64,000 nt of DNA. Origin: a bacterium (lineage in GTDB: Bacteria; Desulfobacterota; Binatia; DP-6). The notes under the pieces are model-generated. The model worked only from the letters and a program-made list of their open reading frames with translations. It had not been told where the DNA came from and did not search any database. The stretch lies in the NCBI GenBank assembly GCA_026129405.1, contig JAHCID010000011.1, forward strand, positions 1 to 64,000, read 5' to 3'. Position 1 is the stretch's first letter, and every line of letters begins with the position of its first letter. Made by a program: the position numbers and the translations under genes. Positions 18,139-26,767 of the stretch are shown here, one piece after another.

Positions 18139-19302
18139 TCAGTCTCCCCGCAGGAGCAGTGCACCCGTCGGCACCATGTTGCCGCTGGTCGCCATGGACA
18201 GCCGCGCGCCCGGCACCTGGTTGCAGGACGTGCCGCGGATCTGCCGCACCGCCTCGATGATGAGGTTGATGCCGTGCACGTAGGCCTCCGACAGGCTGCC
18301 GCCGCTGGTGTTGTTCGGCAGGTTGCCGCCGACGCCGAGGCCGTCGTGCTCGACGAAATCGCCCGCCTCGCCCGGCTTGCAGAAGCCGTACTCCTCGAGC
18401 GACGCGAGCACGAGCGGCGTGAAGGCGTCGTAGAGCTGCGCCACGTCGACGTCCTGCGGCGTCACGCCCGCCATGCGCCAGAGATCGCGCGCGGCATGGG
18501 CGCCGGGCGACTCGAGGATCGGGTCCTTGAAGAAGTTGTTCATCGTCACGTTGCGCGGCCCCATGCCCTGCGACGCCGCCATGATCCACGCCGGCTTCTG
18601 GCGGCAGTCGCGCGCCAGCGACGCCTCGGCGACGAGCACCGCGGCGGCGCCGTCGGTCTCGAGACAGTTGTCGAACAGCCGCAGCGGATCCGAGATCACC
18701 CGCGACGCGGCGTGGTTCTCGAGCGTCATGGGCTCGCGCATCATCGCCATCGGGTTGCGCATGGCGTGCTTGCGCGTGGTGACGGCGATCCAGCCGAGGT
18801 GCCGCGTCGAGTAGCCGCGCTCGTGGAGGAAGCGCCGTGTGAACATCGCCACCTGGTCGACCGGCCGCACGAAGCCGTACGGCGCGTAGATCGCGGTCTC
18901 GTTGCTCTCGCTCTGCGACTGGTCGCGCTCGCGCGAGGTGCCGGCCCACGGCCGGCCGCCGGAGCCGCGGTTGCGCGAGCGGTAGACGAGGACGCAGCGC
19001 GCCATCCCCGCCGCGATCGCCGCCGCCGCGTGCGCGACGACGCCGCACCCGCCGCCGCCGCCGTAGCCGACCTCGCCGAACCAGCGCAGGTTGGGGACGC
19101 CGAGATTGCGCGCGATCAGGTTCTCGGCGGTGTTCTGGATGCTCCACTTGCTCGTGCCGTCGATGTCCTGCGGCCGCAGGCCCGCGTCGTCGAGCGCCAG
19201 CCGCGCCGCCTCGAGCGCGGTCACCTCCTCGGGCCGGCCGATGTTCTTCGAGAAGGGGAGCTGCCCGATGCCGACGATCGCGGCCTTGTCCTTGAGCGAC
19301 AC
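18139..19302 (-). CDS. Thiolase-like protein (Ltp2/retro-aldolase type?)
   Basis: This is about 387 aa from the GTG at 19302 (VSLKDKAAIVGIG). A TTG at 19338 would add a Cys-rich stretch not typical of the family. The region expected to carry the nucleophile reads GYGGGGGCGVVAHAA; when spaced against the SCPx paralogue at 5828, Gly rather than Cys falls on the nucleophile position. The C-terminal CNQVPGARLSMATSG is typical of this group. Lack of the Cys plus coupling to DUF35 suggests a retro-aldol lyase rather than a true thiolase. Confidence 0.8.
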   Translation of the reverse strand: MSLKDKAAIVGIGQLPFSKNIGRPEEVTALEAARLALDDAGLRPQDIDGTSKWSIQNTAENLIARNLGVPNLRWFGEVGYGGGGGCGVVAHAAAAIAAGMARCVLVYRSRNRGSGGRPWAGTSRERDQSQSESNETAIYAPYGFVRPVDQVAMFTRRFLHERGYSTRHLGWIAVTTRKHAMRNPMAMMREPMTLENHAASRVISDPLRLFDNCLETDGAAAVLVAEASLARDCRQKPAWIMAASQGMGPRNVTMNNFFKDPILESPGAHAARDLWRMAGVTPQDVDVAQLYDAFTPLVLASLEEYGFCKPGEAGDFVEHDGLGVGGNLPNNTSGGSLSEAYVHGINLIIEAVRQIRGTSCNQVPGARLSMATSGNMVPTGALLLRGD

Positions 19303-19506
19303 GCGGGTCGTGTAGCAGGGGCACGTGCGAGCCGCCAAGACGGACGACGGACGCGCGGCGACGACCTCGCCGACGCGTCGGTCGTTTCACGCGCCATGCC
19401 GGATGCCTGGCCGCCCGCGTCTTGCTCGCGTGACCGCGTCTCCGGTACGCTCCGCGCCCGCAGCGATGGCACCATCCCTCAGGTCTTCCCGGTCGCGGTT
19501 CCACTG

Positions 19507-20352
19507 ATGGCAGGCATCCGCGATCGCTTCGCTGCCCTCGTCGGCCCCGACCACCCCGTCGATCTCGCGCGTGCGGCGCTCGAGATCGCGCGCATCGCGT
19601 ATCCCCAGCTGGAGCCCGAGGCGTGGCTCCAGTCCCTCGACGATCTCGCCGCAGCGGCGCGCCGGCATCTGCCCGAGGGAAATCTCGAGCAACGCGCGAC
19701 GGCGCTGGCGCGCTTCCTCTTCGAAGACTGCGGCTTTCGCGGCAACCAGGACGACTACTACGACCCGCGCAACAGCTTCCTCAACGACGTCCTCACCCGA
19801 CGCGTCGGCATCCCCATCTCGCTCGCGGTCGTGATGATGGAGGTCGGCCGCCGCGTCGGCGTGCCGCTCGAGGGCGTCGGCTTCCCCGGCCACTTCCTCG
19901 TGCGCGTGCCGAGCACCGGCGAGCCCATCCTGCTCGACCCCTTCCACGGCGGCACGCGACTCCGCGACGACGACCTGCTGGCGCGCCTGCACTCGCTGGC
20001 GCAGTCGAGCGGCCGCAGCGGACCGCGCTTCGCCGAGGTGCCGAGCGAGTTCGTCGAGCCGACGAGCCTGCGCGCGATCCTCGCCCGGATGCTCCGCAAC
20101 CTGCTGCGCATCTACCAGGAGCGCGACGAGCATCTCGCTGCGCTGCACGCGGTCGATCTGCTCCTCGTCCTCACGCCGCGCTCGCCCGACGACATCCGCA
20201 CCCGCGGCACGCTCTACGAGGCGCTCGAGTGTCCCGCCGCGGCGGCCGACGACTTCCGCCGCTACCTCGAGATCGCGCCCGACGCCGACGACGCCGACGA
20301 CGTCCGGGGCCGTCTCGCCCGTCTCGCCGACCAGGAGCCGACGCTCCACTGA
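19507..20352 (+). CDS. SirB1-family transglutaminase-like/TPR protein
   Basis: This 281-aa protein has the SirB1 core FLNDVLTRRVGIPISL, then EGVGFPGHFLVRV and LDPFHGG, and a C-terminal tetratricopeptide-like region (LHAVDLLLVLTPRSPDDIRTRG, read as LHAVDLLLVL then DIRTRG). The transglutaminase Cys is not evident, as is usual in this family. The function is unknown. It heads a co-directional group with NfeD and stomatin genes (62-nt gap). Confidence 0.82.
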   Translation: MAGIRDRFAALVGPDHPVDLARAALEIARIAYPQLEPEAWLQSLDDLAAAARRHLPEGNLEQRATALARFLFEDCGFRGNQDDYYDPRNSFLNDVLTRRVGIPISLAVVMMEVGRRVGVPLEGVGFPGHFLVRVPSTGEPILLDPFHGGTRLRDDDLLARLHSLAQSSGRSGPRFAEVPSEFVEPTSLRAILARMLRNLLRIYQERDEHLAALHAVDLLLVLTPRSPDDIRTRGTLYEALECPAAAADDFRRYLEIAPDADDADDVRGRLARLADQEPTLH

Positions 20353-20414
20353 GCCGGCCGCACCGGTCCGCGGGTTGAACCCCGTGCGGGCGCCGTCTAG
20401 GGTCGGCGCCGGCG

Positions 20415-20843
20415 ATGACGTGGTGGATGTGGGCACTGGGCGGGCTCTTCCTGCTCGGCATCGAGGTCGCGACCCCCGGCAGCTTCTTCACGCTGTTCTT
20501 CGGCGTGGCCGCGCTGGTCGTCGCCGGTCTCGCCCTCTTCGGTCTCGCCGGCCCGGACTGGGTGCAGTGGCTGCTCTTCTCGCTCGGGTCGGTCGGCTCG
20601 CTCGTGCTCTTCCGCCAGAAGCTGCTGCGCCGCTCGTTCGGCGGCGGAGCCCACGCGCCGGGCACGGTCGTGGGCGAGGTGGCCGTGCTCCAGGAAGACC
20701 TCGCGCCGGGCCAGGTCGGACGCGCGGAGCTGCGCGGGACCGTCTGGTCGGCGCGGCACGACGGCCCGGCGGCGCTCGCACGCGGCCAGCGCTGCCGCGT
20801 CGTGCGGATCGAGGGGCTGACGCTCTGGCTGCGCGCGGAATGA
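20415..20843 (+). CDS. NfeD-family membrane protein
   Basis: This 142-aa protein has two to three N-terminal membrane segments (residues 3-70) and a C-terminal OB-fold domain starting near GTVVGEVAVLQEDLAPGQ. NfeD proteins pair with SPFH/stomatin proteins at the inner membrane, and the stomatin gene follows after 21 nt. The protein is the short NfeD1b type without a ClpP-like protease domain. Confidence 0.85.
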   Translation: MTWWMWALGGLFLLGIEVATPGSFFTLFFGVAALVVAGLALFGLAGPDWVQWLLFSLGSVGSLVLFRQKLLRRSFGGGAHAPGTVVGEVAVLQEDLAPGQVGRAELRGTVWSARHDGPAALARGQRCRVVRIEGLTLWLRAE

Positions 20844-20864
20844 CGCGCGGAAAGTGAGGACGGG

Positions 20865-21791
20865 ATGTCGGGCGCGTTGACGGTGGTGGTGGTTCTCGCG
20901 GTGCTGGTCGCCTGGGTGGTGGCGAAGACCGCGGTCGTCGTGCCGCAGCAGAACGCCTACGTCGTCGAACGGCTCGGCAAGTATCGCGGCACGCTCCAGG
21001 CGGGCTTCCACATCCTGTGGCCGTTCCTCGACGTCATCCGCTACCGGCACTCGCTGAAGGAGACCGCGGTCGACATCCCGGAGCAGGTCTGCATCACACG
21101 CGACAACGTCCAGGTGCACGTCGACGGCGTGCTCTACCTTCAGGTGCTGACCCCCGAGCGCGCGTCCTACGGCGTCGCAGACTTCGGCTTCGCGATCTCC
21201 CAGCTGGCGCAGACGACGCTGCGCAGCGAGATGGGCAAGATCGATCTCGACCGGACGTTCGAGGAGCGCGGCCACATCAACGCGGCGATCGTGAGCGAGC
21301 TCGACAAGGCGTCGGAGCCGTGGGGCGTCAAGGTGCTGCGCTACGAGATCAAGAACATCACGCCGCCGAACGACGTGCTCGCCGCGATGGAGAAGCAGAT
21401 GCGCGCCGAGCGCGAGAAGCGCGCCGTCATCCTCACGTCGGAGGGCACGCGCGATGCCGCCATCAACAACGCCGAGGGCGAGAAGCAGCAGGTCATCAAA
21501 GCGTCGGAGGCGAAGCGTCAGCAGCAGGTGAACGAGGCCGAGGGCGCTGCGCAGGCGATCGAGGCCATCGCCGCCGCGACCGCCGAAGGCATCCGGCGGG
21601 TCGCCGAGGCGACGCAGGTGCCGGGCGGCGCCGAGGCGGTGCGCCTGCGTGTCGCCGAGCAGTACCTGACGCAGTTCGGTCTGCTGGCGCGCGAGAACAA
21701 CACGATGATCCTCCCCGCCAATCTCGCCGACGTCGGCGGGATGGTGGCCACCGTGATGGCCGCGCTCGACCAGACGCGTCCGCGCGGCTGA
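20865..21791 (+). CDS. SPFH/stomatin-family protein (QmcA-like)
   Basis: This 308-aa protein has one N-terminal transmembrane segment (5-25), then an SPFH domain (VPQQNAYVVERLGKY, QVHVDGVLYLQV, IGKIDLDRTFEER-type segment) and a long Ala/Glu/Lys-rich coiled coil (AEREKRAVILTSEG, NAEGEKQQVI). It is expected to form membrane microdomain scaffolds. Pairing with the upstream NfeD is typical. The stop codon lies in a perfect palindromic terminator shared with the convergent regulator gene. Confidence 0.88.
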   Translation: MSGALTVVVVLAVLVAWVVAKTAVVVPQQNAYVVERLGKYRGTLQAGFHILWPFLDVIRYRHSLKETAVDIPEQVCITRDNVQVHVDGVLYLQVLTPERASYGVADFGFAISQLAQTTLRSEMGKIDLDRTFEERGHINAAIVSELDKASEPWGVKVLRYEIKNITPPNDVLAAMEKQMRAEREKRAVILTSEGTRDAAINNAEGEKQQVIKASEAKRQQQVNEAEGAAQAIEAIAAATAEGIRRVAEATQVPGGAEAVRLRVAEQYLTQFGLLARENNTMILPANLADVGGMVATVMAALDQTRPRG

Positions 21792-21807
21792 CGCGCGTCA
21801 GCCGCGC
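21782..21807. terminator. Bidirectional palindrome containing both stop codons
   Basis: A perfect 26-bp palindrome (arms 21782-21794 and 21795-21807) spans the junction of convergent genes. The stomatin TGA (21789-21791) is in the left arm and the regulator stop (21798-21800 on the minus strand) is in the right arm. It has no T tract on either strand. Confidence 0.55.
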
Positions 21808-22454
21808 AGCAGGCCGAGCGCACGGGCGCGGCGCAGCAGGCCGGCGACGTTGTGGACGCCGAGCTTCGCCATGATGTGCTTGCGATGGGTGTGGACGGTG
21901 CCCACCGCCAGCCCGAGCGTCGTCGCGATCTGCCGATCGGTCTGCCCGCGCGCGATCCGCTCGAGCACCTCGAGCTCGCGCGGCGTCAGGGGCCGCAGCC
22001 CCGGCGTCGGGACGTCGGACGGGGGCTTCTGCGCCTCGATCAAGGACCGGGCGACGATCGGACAGCAGTACGTGCGGCCGGTCTCGGCGGCTTGCACGGC
22101 GGTCAGCAGATCGGCGAGATCGGCCGACGTCGACACGCAGGCGCTGGCTCCGGCCTCGAACGCGGCGAGCACCTGCTCGCGGACGTAGTCGCGGCGCAGG
22201 ACCACGACCCGCGGCGGCGTCCCCAGGCCGTGCAGCCGGCGTACGTCACCGAGCCCGTCGCCATCCCCATCCGACTGGAGGTCGACCAGGACGACCGCCG
22301 GAACAGCGCCCTCCCCGACCAGAGCCGCCGTTCCGTCGCAGTCCGCGCTGGTGCCGACCACCTCCACGCCATCGGCGCTGCGCAGGAGCGCTGCCATCCC
22401 TTCGCGCTCGAGCGCGTAGGGGTTCTGGATCACCACTCGAGTATGACTCGTCAT
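21798..22454 (-). CDS. LuxR-family regulator with degenerate receiver
   Basis: This 218-aa protein has the NarL/FixJ layout. The C-terminal HTH is intact (LTPRELEVLERIARGQTDRQIA, read as LTPRELEVLE then GQTDRQIA, then VGTVHTHRKHI). The receiver is atypical: the acidic pair after beta1 is replaced by Gln-Asn (VVIQNPYALEREGM), the Thr/Ser position reads VVVLRRD, and the Lys position is Ser/Thr in GASACVSTSADL. An Asp remains in VVLVDLQ. It probably works without classical phosphorylation. No histidine kinase is adjacent. Confidence 0.85.
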   Translation of the reverse strand: MTSHTRVVIQNPYALEREGMAALLRSADGVEVVGTSADCDGTAALVGEGAVPAVVLVDLQSDGDGDGLGDVRRLHGLGTPPRVVVLRRDYVREQVLAAFEAGASACVSTSADLADLLTAVQAAETGRTYCCPIVARSLIEAQKPPSDVPTPGLRPLTPRELEVLERIARGQTDRQIATTLGLAVGTVHTHRKHIMAKLGVHNVAGLLRRARALGLLRG

Positions 22455-22496
22455 GTACGGCCGATCGTCCAGCGACGACCAGACGTTTTCGCATAG

Positions 22497-22514
22497 CCCT
22501 AGATGCCTCCCTAG
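22497..22514 (-). promoter_or_regulatory. CTAGGG direct repeat upstream of LuxR regulator
   Basis: On the minus strand CTAGGG occurs twice, separated by 6 bp (12-bp period), about 45-60 bp upstream of the regulator start codon in an AT-richer stretch. The position fits an operator, possibly autoregulatory. This is based on position and repetition only. Confidence 0.25.
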
Positions 22515-22538
22515 TGCAAATCAAATCCGACTTGCGCG

Positions 22539-23687
22539 TCAGTAGCCATCGAGACGAGCCACCCGATCACGATGGAATGCCGCGTCGCCGAAGGTCAGCT
22601 CGGCCGCGCGGGCGCGCTTCAGGAAGAACCCCACGTCGTGCTCGTCGGTCATGCCGATGCCCCCGTGCATCTGCACGCCCTCGTTGGCGATGAGGACGTA
22701 GGCCTCGGAGCAGCGGACCTTCGCGGCCGAGGCGAGGCGGGCCACCTGGCCGTCGTCGGCGCCGTCGTCGAGCGCACGCATCGCCGCCAGGACGATCGAG
22801 CGGACCAGCTCGGTCTCGACGAAGAGCCGCGCCGCCCGGTGCTTGAGCGCCTGGAACGAGCCGATCGGCATCCCGAACTGCCGTCGCGTCTTCAGATAGG
22901 CGAGCGTCATCTCGAAGCAGGCGACCATGCCGCCCAGCATCTCGGCGCAGAGGCCGATGATCGCGCGGTCGAGGACCCGCTCGAGCAGCGCCGCGCCCTG
23001 CCCCTCCGGACCCAGCACGGCGTCGGCCGACACGGTCACGCTGTCGAGGCGTACGATCGCCGCGCCGCGGGCGTCGACCCGACGCTGCGTGGTGACGGTG
23101 ACACCCGGGGCGTCGCGCTTCACGAGGAAGAGCGTCACGCCGCCGGCGTCGGCGACCTCGCCCGCCGTGCGGGCCGAGACCACGAACCAGTCGGCGATCT
23201 GGCCGTCGAGCACGTGGAGCTTCTCGCCGCTCAGCTTCCAGCCGCTCCCCGCGCGCTCGGCGCGGGTCTCGACGTGGTGGACGTTCCAGCGGCTCTGCCC
23301 CTCCTGATAGGCGAGCGCGAGGAAGCGCTCGCCGGCCGCCACCGCGGGCAGATGCGCCTGCTGCTGGGCATCGGAGCCGGCGAGCTGGAGCGCCGTCGCG
23401 CCGAGGAGCACGGTGCCGACGATCGGCTCCGGCAGGAGGCCGCGCCCGAGCTCCTCCATGACCACGCCCAGCTCGGTCCAGCCGAGGCCGGCGCCGCCGT
23501 GGGTCTCGGCGATCGGGATGCCGACCCAGCCGAGCCGCGCCATCTCGGCCCAGAGGTCGCGCGAGAAACCGTCGGACTCGGGATCGTCGCGCAGCGCACG
23601 CAGGCGCTTCCACGACGAGCGGCCCGCGACCAGCTCGCGGGCGGTGTGCTGCAGGAGCTGCTGCTCTTCGGTGAGGACGAGTGCCAT
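22539..23687 (-). CDS. Acyl-CoA dehydrogenase, subunit 2 of a pair
   Basis: This 382-aa ACAD-fold protein (MALVLTEEQQLLQHTAREL; GIPIAETHGGAGLG; RRQFGMPIGSFQALKH; QMHGGIGMTDEHD) lies 4 nt after the start-proximal partner gene. Such adjacent ACAD pairs often form alpha2beta2 heterotetramers with the FAD and catalytic sites shared between subunits, as in steroid side-chain FadE pairs. The usual C-terminal EGGTSEI catalytic motif is absent here and present in the partner, which supports a heteromeric enzyme. Confidence 0.85.
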   Translation of the reverse strand: MALVLTEEQQLLQHTARELVAGRSSWKRLRALRDDPESDGFSRDLWAEMARLGWVGIPIAETHGGAGLGWTELGVVMEELGRGLLPEPIVGTVLLGATALQLAGSDAQQQAHLPAVAAGERFLALAYQEGQSRWNVHHVETRAERAGSGWKLSGEKLHVLDGQIADWFVVSARTAGEVADAGGVTLFLVKRDAPGVTVTTQRRVDARGAAIVRLDSVTVSADAVLGPEGQGAALLERVLDRAIIGLCAEMLGGMVACFEMTLAYLKTRRQFGMPIGSFQALKHRAARLFVETELVRSIVLAAMRALDDGADDGQVARLASAAKVRCSEAYVLIANEGVQMHGGIGMTDEHDVGFFLKRARAAELTFGDAAFHRDRVARLDGY

Positions 23688-23691
23688 GGGT

Positions 23692-24876
23692 TCAGTCCGG
23701 AAGGCCGAGCACGTGCTTGGCGATGATGTTGAGCTGGATCTCGGAGGTGCCGCCCTCGATCGTGTTGCCGCGGGAGCGGAGCCAGTCGCGGGTGAGCGCG
23801 AGCTCGTCGTCGGCGAAGCCGGGGCCTTCCCAGCCGAGCGCCTGCGGGCCGGCGAGCGTCATCATCAGCTCGCGCCGGCGCTGGTTCAGCTCGGTGCCGT
23901 ACAGCTTGAAGAAGGAGGTCTCGGCGCCGGGCGCCTGGCCGACCTTCAGCCGGTCGCGCGAGCGCGCGAGGGTGAGATCGAAGCAGAGCTGGTCGAGCTC
24001 GACCTGGGTGATGCGGTCGCGCAGGACCGGGTCGGCGACGCGACCGCCCTCGCTCGCGGGCAGGTAGCGGCGCGCCATCTTGAGGAGGCGCGAGCGGTCG
24101 TCGCGCTCCTTGAAGACGTCGGCGATCATATTGCGCTCGAAGCGCAGCAGCATCTTCGCGATGTTCCAGCCGGCGTTCTCCTGGCCGACGACGTTCGCGA
24201 CCGGCACGCGGACGTCGGTGCAGAACGTCTCGCAGAACGGCGACGCGCCGCTGATCAGCCGAATGGGCCGCACCTGCACGCCGGGCGACGCCATGTCCAT
24301 GAGCAGGAACGTGATGCCGCCGTGCTTCACCGTCGTATCGGTGCGGACGAGGATGAACATCCAGTCCGATTTGTCGCCGTACGACGTCCATACCTTCTGG
24401 CCGTTCAGGACGTAGTGGTCGCCGTCGCGCACGGCCCGCGTCTGGAGCCCGGCCAGGTCGGAGCCGGCGCCCGGCTCGGAGTAGCCTTGGCACCAGCGCA
24501 CCTCGCCGCGGGTGATGCGCGGCAGGTGCAGCACCTTCTGCTCCTCGGTGCCGGCCTGGAGGAGGAGCGGCCCGATCATCTCGAGGCCGAAGCCGATGAG
24601 CGCCGGCCGCAGACGCAGCGCCGCCATCTCCTGCCCGAGGACCTTCGCCTCGTCTTTCGACAGCCCGCCGCCGCCGTACTCGCGCGGCCAGGTCGGCGCC
24701 GTGAAGCCGCGCTCCGCCATCACCGCGAGCCAGCGCCGCGTGTCGGGCGGATAGGTGCCCTTCTGCCCGCCCCAACAGACCTCGTCCGCCGACGTCGGCG
24801 GCGTGCGCATCGCGGCCGGCGCGTTCGCCTCGAGCCAGCGGCGCGTCTCTTCCCGGAACGTCTCGAGATCGGCCAT
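23692..24876 (-). CDS. Acyl-CoA dehydrogenase, subunit 1 of a pair
   Basis: This 394-aa ACAD has GYSEPGAGSDLAGLQT, VLNGQKVWTSYGDKSDW and FERNMIADV, and the C-terminal catalytic segment IEGGTSEIQLNIIAKHVLGLPD (read as IEGGTSEIQ then HVLGLPD). It oxidises acyl-CoA to enoyl-CoA, passing electrons to ETF. It starts the two-gene operon with the neighbouring ACAD and is divergent from the diguanylate cyclase at 24976. Confidence 0.87.
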   Translation of the reverse strand: MADLETFREETRRWLEANAPAAMRTPPTSADEVCWGGQKGTYPPDTRRWLAVMAERGFTAPTWPREYGGGGLSKDEAKVLGQEMAALRLRPALIGFGLEMIGPLLLQAGTEEQKVLHLPRITRGEVRWCQGYSEPGAGSDLAGLQTRAVRDGDHYVLNGQKVWTSYGDKSDWMFILVRTDTTVKHGGITFLLMDMASPGVQVRPIRLISGASPFCETFCTDVRVPVANVVGQENAGWNIAKMLLRFERNMIADVFKERDDRSRLLKMARRYLPASEGGRVADPVLRDRITQVELDQLCFDLTLARSRDRLKVGQAPGAETSFFKLYGTELNQRRRELMMTLAGPQALGWEGPGFADDELALTRDWLRSRGNTIEGGTSEIQLNIIAKHVLGLPD

Positions 24877-24975
24877 CGGCGGACGCTAGCGTCGTGGCAT
24901 CCCCGGTGCAACGACTCGGCGCGGCGCGCGCCTGCGCGGTGGCGGGCTCCTTTTCCGCGTGCTACCGCCGCGGGC

Positions 24976-26364
24976 GTGCCCACGCGCGACGCCCTCGCCC
25001 GGCGCGTCCACGAGCTCGAGACGGTCGTCGACGCCGTCCGCGCGATCACGTCGAGCCTCGACCTACCGGCCGTCCTGCGCGCGATCCTGGGGCGCATCAA
25101 GGCGCTCACCCAGGCCGAGGCGCTGTCGCTCCTGCTGCACGACCCCACGCGCGGGGAGCTGGTCTTCGCCGCGACCGAGACGCTGCGCGAGAACACGCTC
25201 GTCGGCGTCCCCGAGCCGTCACCGGCCGCGACCGAGCCCGCGGGCTGCGTGTGTACCGTCCCCCTCGAGCGCGACGGGCTCCCGCTCGGTGCCGTCGTTC
25301 TGCGCGCGCCGTTCGACGGCCAGCCGTTCGACGACGCGGCCCGCGCCCGCGCGGCGACGGCGGCCGGCGAGATCGCCGCGACGCTCGATCCGGAGCGCCT
25401 CACACGGGATCGCGCGGCCATGGCCGGCGTGTTCGCGCGGCTCGCGGCCGCGGTCCCGTGCGGCACCACCGAGCTGCGGCTGCGCGATCCGGAGGGCAAC
25501 CAGCTCGCGCTGCGTGCCACGCGCGCGCTCGAGCCCGGCGTGATCGACGGCCTGCGACTGCCGATCGGCCAGGGCATCGCCGGCTGGGTGGCGGCGCACC
25601 GCACCCCGCTGCGGCTCGACGACGCGTCGGCCGATCCGCGCCACGACCCGACCGTGGCGGGCCTCACCGGCCTGCGCCCGCGCAGCATGCTCTGCGTCCC
25701 GCTCGTGAAACAGGGCACGCTCCTCGGCGTCGTCCAGGTCATCAACCGCTTCGACGGGCGCCCGTTCACCGAGGAGGAGCTGCACCTCGTCGAGCTGCTC
25801 GCCGAGCACGCCGCCCTGGCGCTCGACAACGCCGCCCTCTACCGCCGCGCCCATCTCGCCGCCCGCACCGACGACCTCACCGGCCTCGGCAACACGCGCT
25901 ACTTCAACGAGGTCCTGCCGGCGCTGGTGGCGCGCGTCAGGCCCGTATCGCTGCTCGTCGCCGATCTCGATCACTTCAAGGAGGTGGTCGACCGCTACGG
26001 CCATCTCGTCGGCAGCGCCACCATCGCGCACCTGGGCGGGCTCATCGGCCGGCTGCTGCGGCCGGGCGACGTCGCCGCCCGCTTCGGCGGCGACGAGTTC
26101 GTCGTCGTGCTGCCCGAGACGCCGACCGCGGACGCGCTGCGCATCGGCGAGGCCGTGCGCGCGACGATCGAGAGCTGCCGCCGGCCGGGCGATCTCGACG
26201 TCGACGTGAGCGGGGTCACGGCGAGCATCGGCGTCGCGACCTATCCACTGCACGCCGCCGACGCCGACGGCCTGTTCCGTGCCGCCGACGGCGCGATGTA
26301 CGCGGTGAAACGCGGCGGCCGCAACGGCGTCGCGCTGTCCACTCCGACGCTCACCAGCGCATGA
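24976..26364 (+). CDS. GAF-GAF-GGDEF diguanylate cyclase
   Basis: The GTG start gives 462 aa. An N-terminal coiled segment leads into two GAF-like domains; the second carries LPIGQGIAGWVAAHRTPL near 195. The GGDEF domain starts at DDLTGLGNTRYFNEV (about 299) and has an intact RFGGDEFVVVL at about 369-379 and an RPGD I-site exactly five residues before it. It should make c-di-GMP with product inhibition, sensing a small ligand through GAF domains. No membrane segments are seen. Its 3' end overlaps the convergent membrane gene by 14 bp. Confidence 0.88.
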   Translation: MPTRDALARRVHELETVVDAVRAITSSLDLPAVLRAILGRIKALTQAEALSLLLHDPTRGELVFAATETLRENTLVGVPEPSPAATEPAGCVCTVPLERDGLPLGAVVLRAPFDGQPFDDAARARAATAAGEIAATLDPERLTRDRAAMAGVFARLAAAVPCGTTELRLRDPEGNQLALRATRALEPGVIDGLRLPIGQGIAGWVAAHRTPLRLDDASADPRHDPTVAGLTGLRPRSMLCVPLVKQGTLLGVVQVINRFDGRPFTEEELHLVELLAEHAALALDNAALYRRAHLAARTDDLTGLGNTRYFNEVLPALVARVRPVSLLVADLDHFKEVVDRYGHLVGSATIAHLGGLIGRLLRPGDVAARFGGDEFVVVLPETPTADALRIGEAVRATIESCRRPGDLDVDVSGVTASIGVATYPLHAADADGLFRAADGAMYAVKRGGRNGVALSTPTLTSA

Positions 26365-26767
26365 GCTGCCAGCCGATGAACACCTGCAGGCCGGCGAGCA
26401 GCACGACGACGGCGCCGAGCCACGGGTGGACGCGGCGGGCCCAATCCGCGGTCGCCATCGACCGCGAGACCACCGCCGCCGCGACCACCGCGGCGAGCAT
26501 CAGCGTGCCGAGACGGAAGTGCATGCTCGCCGCCGGGTGGAGGTCGTCGCGCACGAGCCACACCGTGAGCCAGCCGCCGAGCCAGCTGAGCACGACCAGC
26601 GCGACGAGCCAGGGACCGAAACGCGCATGTGCGCGGCGGGCGGCGCCGGCGCGCCGCCCGCCGCGCTGCATCGCCAGCCCGAGGCTCGCCAGCCGCAGCG
26701 CGAGCAGCACCGTCACCAGCCCGACCAGCGGATGCAGCCAGGAGACGAGGGTCGCGTCGGCGGTCAC
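26351..26767 (-). CDS. Four-TM His-containing membrane protein (DUF4079-like)
   Basis: This 138-aa protein starts at a GTG overlapping the stop of the LLM gene (GTGA, 26764-26767). Four hydrophobic segments are evident, with His at the membrane edges (SWLHPLVG, HARFGPW, MHFRLGTL, RRVHPWLGAV), as in small cytochrome b561-like or DUF4079 proteins. Heme binding is plausible but unproven. Coupling to a flavin/F420 oxidoreductase would suit a redox partner. Confidence 0.7.
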   Translation of the reverse strand: MTADATLVSWLHPLVGLVTVLLALRLASLGLAMQRGGRRAGAARRAHARFGPWLVALVVLSWLGGWLTVWLVRDDLHPAASMHFRLGTLMLAAVVAAAVVSRSMATADWARRVHPWLGAVVVLLAGLQVFIGWQLMRW

